The translations under genes were made by a program, and so were the position numbers. Source: Sulfitobacter delicatus (GTDB lineage Bacteria > Pseudomonadota > Alphaproteobacteria > Rhodobacterales > Rhodobacteraceae). Taken from it: DNA of 64,000 nt. This document shows, one piece after another, positions 61,162-64,000 of the stretch. The stretch is from assembly GCF_900102535.1 (NCBI RefSeq), contig NZ_FNBP01000014.1, forward strand, positions 1-64,000. Reading direction: 5' to 3'. The notes under the pieces are model-generated. The model ran no database searches and was not told the origin of the DNA. It saw only the letters and a list, made by a program, of their open reading frames with translations. Each line of letters starts with the position of its first letter. Within the stretch, counting starts at the first letter, position 1.

Positions 61162-63258
61162 ATGTCCTCTACCCATTTCACGCCCCGTCACCTTGGTCGC
61201 GGTTCCCTAAAGACCGCGCTTTTGTGCTGCACAGCGCTAGTGCCCGGTGCGCTGTCCGCGCAAGATGCTTACCAATTGGACGACGTGATCCTTGAGGCAA
61301 GCGAGCGCAATTCCGGCGCGGCAGATGCGCAGACCGTGGTCGCAAGCGAGCTTAGCAGCGGCGGCAAGCTGTCAGGTGAGATCCTCGATATACCGGCCAG
61401 CGTCTCGGTCATCACCAGTCGCGAGATCGAAGCGCGCGGGGCTGATAGCGTCGAGCAGGTGCTGAACTACACCGCCGGTGCCACCACCGACAGCTACGGC
61501 GCCGACGACCGGTTCGACTACTTCATCCTGCGCGGCTTTGAGGCCTATACCTACCGCGACGGGCTGACACTCGGCCCGAACTTCGGGGCCGTGCGCGAAG
61601 AGCCCTTTGCCTTTGAGCGGGTCGAAGTCATCAAGGGCGCATCGTCGTCCACCTTTGGCCCCTCCGACCCCGGCGGCTCGGTCAACTATGTCACGAAACG
61701 CCCGCGGGCTGAGCGGTTCGGCTCTGTCTATACCTCGGTGGACTCCTACGGCAGCCTGGAAACCGGCGTCGATTTCGGCGACACGCTGGATGAAGAAGGC
61801 ACGCTGTCCTACCGTTTCACCGGCCTGCTGCGCGATGGTGAGTTGGAATATCCCACGGCTGAGAATGACGAGGTCTTTGCCATGGGCGGGCTGACATGGC
61901 GCCCCTCGGATGCTTCGGAACTCACGGTCATTGTGGACCATCTGAACCGCGATTCCGTGCCCGGAAGTGGCGGCTTCCCCTCGGGCGGCGATTATGACCG
62001 CGACGATGTGTTCTATGGCGAACCTGACTACAATTACCGCGGCACGGAGCGGACGACCGTCTCGGTGCTCGGCGCGCATGATTTCGACAATGGACTGACC
62101 TTCGAAGGCACCCTGCGCTACAGCGACAGCGCTGATGATTTCGGCTATGCCTATGTCAGCGACTACACGCCCAACGACAGCACCGTTGACCGCGCCTACT
62201 TCGCCAGCGACGGCACCAGTGAGAGCTTCATCTCAGACCTGCACCTGACCTATGAGGGATTTGTCGGCGGCGCGGCCAGCACCACAACGGCGGGGGTCGA
62301 GTTCTCTTGGTCCGACGAGTCCGATCAGCGTTTCTATGGCGCGGCCCCTTCGGTCGACATTGATAACCCGACACCCACGGGCCGTCCGACCAGCGTGCCG
62401 ATGTATGCCGACCTCGATACCGAAACCGAGGGGCGGGCCGTCTATCTGCAGCAAGAGTTCAACTGGAACGAACGGTTCATCGCCTCTTTCGGACTACGCC
62501 ATGACTGGATTGATGTAACTGAGACCAACAACCTTGCAGGCACGGTTCAGGCGGGAGAGATCAGCGAGACCACAGGCCGCCTCGGACTGACCTATAAGAT
62601 CACGCCGAATGTCTCGATCTTTGGGAACTACGCGCAGTCGGTCGTGCCTGCGGGCACCGGCGTTGAACCGGAAGAGGGCGAGCAGTTCGAACTGGGCACC
62701 AAGTGGCAGCCGATGGGCACAAATGCGTTGCTGACTGCCTCTGTCTACGACCTGTCGAAGTTCAACATCACGCGGACCAACCCTGCCACCAACCAGCCCG
62801 AAACCATTGGCGAGATCGGCGTGCGCGGGATTGATCTCGAAGCCAAGGCCGAGATGGGCGCCTATACTTTTACCGGCGCCTATAGCTACCTTGATGCCGA
62901 GATCAAAGAGAACGGCACCTCTGGCAATGTCGGCAACCGCCCCGGTCTGGTGCCCGAGCATGTGGCCTCGGTCTGGGCCAGCCGGACGTGGGAGAACGTC
63001 GGTCGCGGCGATCTGACCGTTGGCCTCGGCGCGCGGTTCAACAGCGGCTATTACTACAGCGATAGCAACGCCACGGGCGAGACCGGCAGCTTTGTCGTGG
63101 TGGACGCGGCAGTGACCTATGATCTGACCGAGCAAACCGCGCTGTCGGCCAATGTCACGAACCTCTTTGACGAAAAGCACACCGCTTATGGCGGAGCCTA
63201 CGCCGACTTTTACAGCCCCGGCCGTGAAGTCACCGTGAAGCTCTCGCACAACTGGTGA
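61162..63258 (+). CDS. TonB-dependent siderophore receptor
   Basis: The 698-residue outer-membrane receptor has a signal peptide (residues 1 to about 32, ALSAQ), a TonB-box-like stretch QLDDVILEAS, a plug domain at about 65-180 (IPASVSVITSREIEARGADSVEQVLNYTAG, GASSSTFGPSDPGGSVNYVTKRP, each in part) and a 22-strand type barrel ending REVTVKLSHNW with the C-terminal aromatic residue. There is no STN signalling domain, so it should not drive its own sigma/anti-sigma system. ATG at 61162 is preferred because GGAG of ATGGAG four codons upstream is its ribosome site. Confidence 0.94.
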   Translation: MSSTHFTPRHLGRGSLKTALLCCTALVPGALSAQDAYQLDDVILEASERNSGAADAQTVVASELSSGGKLSGEILDIPASVSVITSREIEARGADSVEQVLNYTAGATTDSYGADDRFDYFILRGFEAYTYRDGLTLGPNFGAVREEPFAFERVEVIKGASSSTFGPSDPGGSVNYVTKRPRAERFGSVYTSVDSYGSLETGVDFGDTLDEEGTLSYRFTGLLRDGELEYPTAENDEVFAMGGLTWRPSDASELTVIVDHLNRDSVPGSGGFPSGGDYDRDDVFYGEPDYNYRGTERTTVSVLGAHDFDNGLTFEGTLRYSDSADDFGYAYVSDYTPNDSTVDRAYFASDGTSESFISDLHLTYEGFVGGAASTTTAGVEFSWSDESDQRFYGAAPSVDIDNPTPTGRPTSVPMYADLDTETEGRAVYLQQEFNWNERFIASFGLRHDWIDVTETNNLAGTVQAGEISETTGRLGLTYKITPNVSIFGNYAQSVVPAGTGVEPEEGEQFELGTKWQPMGTNALLTASVYDLSKFNITRTNPATNQPETIGEIGVRGIDLEAKAEMGAYTFTGAYSYLDAEIKENGTSGNVGNRPGLVPEHVASVWASRTWENVGRGDLTVGLGARFNSGYYYSDSNATGETGSFVVVDAAVTYDLTEQTALSANVTNLFDEKHTAYGGAYADFYSPGREVTVKLSHNW

Positions 63259-63264
63259 GCCTTG

Positions 63265-63295
63265 ACGCGGCGCGTCCCTCGCGCGCCGCGTTTTT
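63265..63295 (+). terminator. Terminator after the receptor gene
   Basis: ACGCGGCGCG-TCCCTCG-CGCGCCGCGT is a perfect 10-bp stem followed by TTTTC, 7 nt after the stop. It may limit transcription of the next gene. Confidence 0.85.
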
Positions 63296-63320
63296 CATTT
63301 TATCAACTCGGAAGCTCGCC

Positions 63321-64000
63321 ATGACTGCCTCAGCCAAGACCACCATCCCGCTCGATGCGCCACAGGATATGCTGGCGCAAATTCTGTCGCACCTTAGGGA
63401 CGACCACGGCATGGCCTTTCGGGCCAAGGGCGCAGGCGGCCATGTGTATGAGCAGGACGGCTACCGGGTAGAATTTGCGCTTCGCACAGGGGCGCTGGAT
63501 GTGCGCCTGCAAGCACCGGGCGAAAGCGCGATGCAATTCTCAAAAGAGGGTATGGTGCATCACATCGCAGAGTTCGATCCTGTGCTGGCCGAAGGCATCC
63601 GCTGGCAAGGGCTGTCGCAGGAAGCCGGCACCGCTCCGAGCAACTTCCGCCTGCTGACTGTGCGAAACAGCAAAGTGCTTTTTGAGGGAATGCAGCGCGT
63701 CACACTTCACTATCCGGACATCGGCAAGCTCGCCCATCAGGGGCTGCACCTGCGGCTGGTTCTACCTTGCGATCCGGCCCGCAAGCCGGTCTGGCCAGTG
63801 ATGGGGGCCAACGGGGCGCCCGTTTGGCCGAAGGGCGAGGACGCGTTGCACGCGCGCTATGTCACGCTCAAGAACATCCGCCCGGAGAGCGAAGAGGTCG
63901 ACATCGACATCGTACGTCACGGCGCGGGTCTGATCTCCCGTTGGGCGCAAGGGGCGCATGACGGTCAGCAAATCGGTGCCATGGGGCCAGTCGGCATCAG
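63321..64000 (+). CDS. Siderophore-interacting protein with DUF2218 domain (cut by window edge)
   Basis: An open frame of 226 codons runs to the right edge without a stop. Residues about 8-90 match DUF2218 (MLAQILSHLRDDHGMAFRAKG to MQFSKEGMVHHIAEF). From about 110 the FAD-binding SIP domain starts: RLLTVRNSKVLFEGMQRVTLHYPD, then ARYVTLKNIRPE and DIDIVRHGAGLISRWAQGAHDGQQIGAMGP. The NAD(P)H domain should follow outside the window. The protein probably reduces and releases iron from the siderophore in the cytoplasm. GGAAG precedes the ATG. Confidence 0.88.
   Translation, partial: MTASAKTTIPLDAPQDMLAQILSHLRDDHGMAFRAKGAGGHVYEQDGYRVEFALRTGALDVRLQAPGESAMQFSKEGMVHHIAEFDPVLAEGIRWQGLSQEAGTAPSNFRLLTVRNSKVLFEGMQRVTLHYPDIGKLAHQGLHLRLVLPCDPARKPVWPVMGANGAPVWPKGEDALHARYVTLKNIRPESEEVDIDIVRHGAGLISRWAQGAHDGQQIGAMGPVGI

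Noticed and set aside
1..64000. tRNA, rRNA and CRISPR content
   Set aside because: No T-arm GGTTCGAATCC-type sequence in a cloverleaf, no rRNA core sequence and no spaced direct repeats were noticed; a tRNA scan was not run.

Overview
The window is chromosomal DNA of an alphaproteobacterium of the Rhodobacterales, most likely the Roseobacter group (Sulfitobacter-like). The reasons are the high G+C content, a class I lysyl-tRNA synthetase, a non-discriminating type GltX, gcvTHP behind a tandem glycine riboswitch, PreT/PreA pyrimidine degradation, a TRAP transporter, and a GC-rich hairpin plus TATTTTTG intergenic repeat that I recall from this order. No rRNA, tRNA, CRISPR array or prophage is visible. 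The only mobile DNA is the 5' end of an IS256-type transposase gene cut by the left edge.

Layout. 1-260: partial IS256 transposase. 413-6998: SH3/DUF1236 exported protein, a glutamine-dependent NAD synthetase-like protein that has lost key catalytic residues in both domains, an exported protein with about 19 MORN units followed by a DUF1801 gene, gltX, and a gamma-glutamylcyclotransferase. 7105-11807: glycine riboswitch and gcvT-gcvH-gcvP. 11840-15742: FtsX-like permease and ATPase divergent from tesA. 15792-26787: a cold-shock gene, then a reductive pyrimidine catabolism locus: preT, preA, a RutR-like regulator, N-carbamoyl-beta-alanine amidohydrolase, dihydropyrimidinase and a four-gene NMT1/THI5-type ABC importer. 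RutR-like palindromes lie before preT and before the amidohydrolase gene. 26873-42879: housekeeping and envelope genes: VOC protein, L,D-transpeptidase, second cold-shock gene, response regulator with a degenerate GGDEF-like output domain, ettA, universal stress protein, AGCS symporter, nadD, DMT permease, dacB, TerB-like gene, class I lysS, DUF4864, a pectate-lyase-fold protein and a beta-barrel protein. 43004-44263: four very small membrane or stress-type genes including a 24-residue lipoprotein. 44260-48508: a diverged Nudix-like protein, uvrB, a small helical protein and a complex I accessory subunit. 48700-57006: GntR/UTRA regulator, TRAP transporter (P, Q, M) and a PotDABC-like ABC importer. 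57245-64000: iron-siderophore uptake: binding protein, two FecCD permeases, ATPase, TonB-dependent receptor and the start of a siderophore-interacting protein.

How the parts work together. The pyrimidine locus encodes all three steps from uracil or thymine to the beta-amino acid, plus uptake and a matching regulator. The iron locus encodes outer-membrane, periplasmic, inner-membrane and probably cytoplasmic reductive steps, and its two transcription units share a 17-bp palindrome-like element. The GntR, TRAP and Pot-like genes are probably solute scavenging systems of unknown substrate; a strong match to the E. coli RutR consensus lies before the Pot-like operon. The most unusual items are the double-dead NAD synthetase paralogue, the response regulator with a dead GGDEF-like domain, and the operator pairs.
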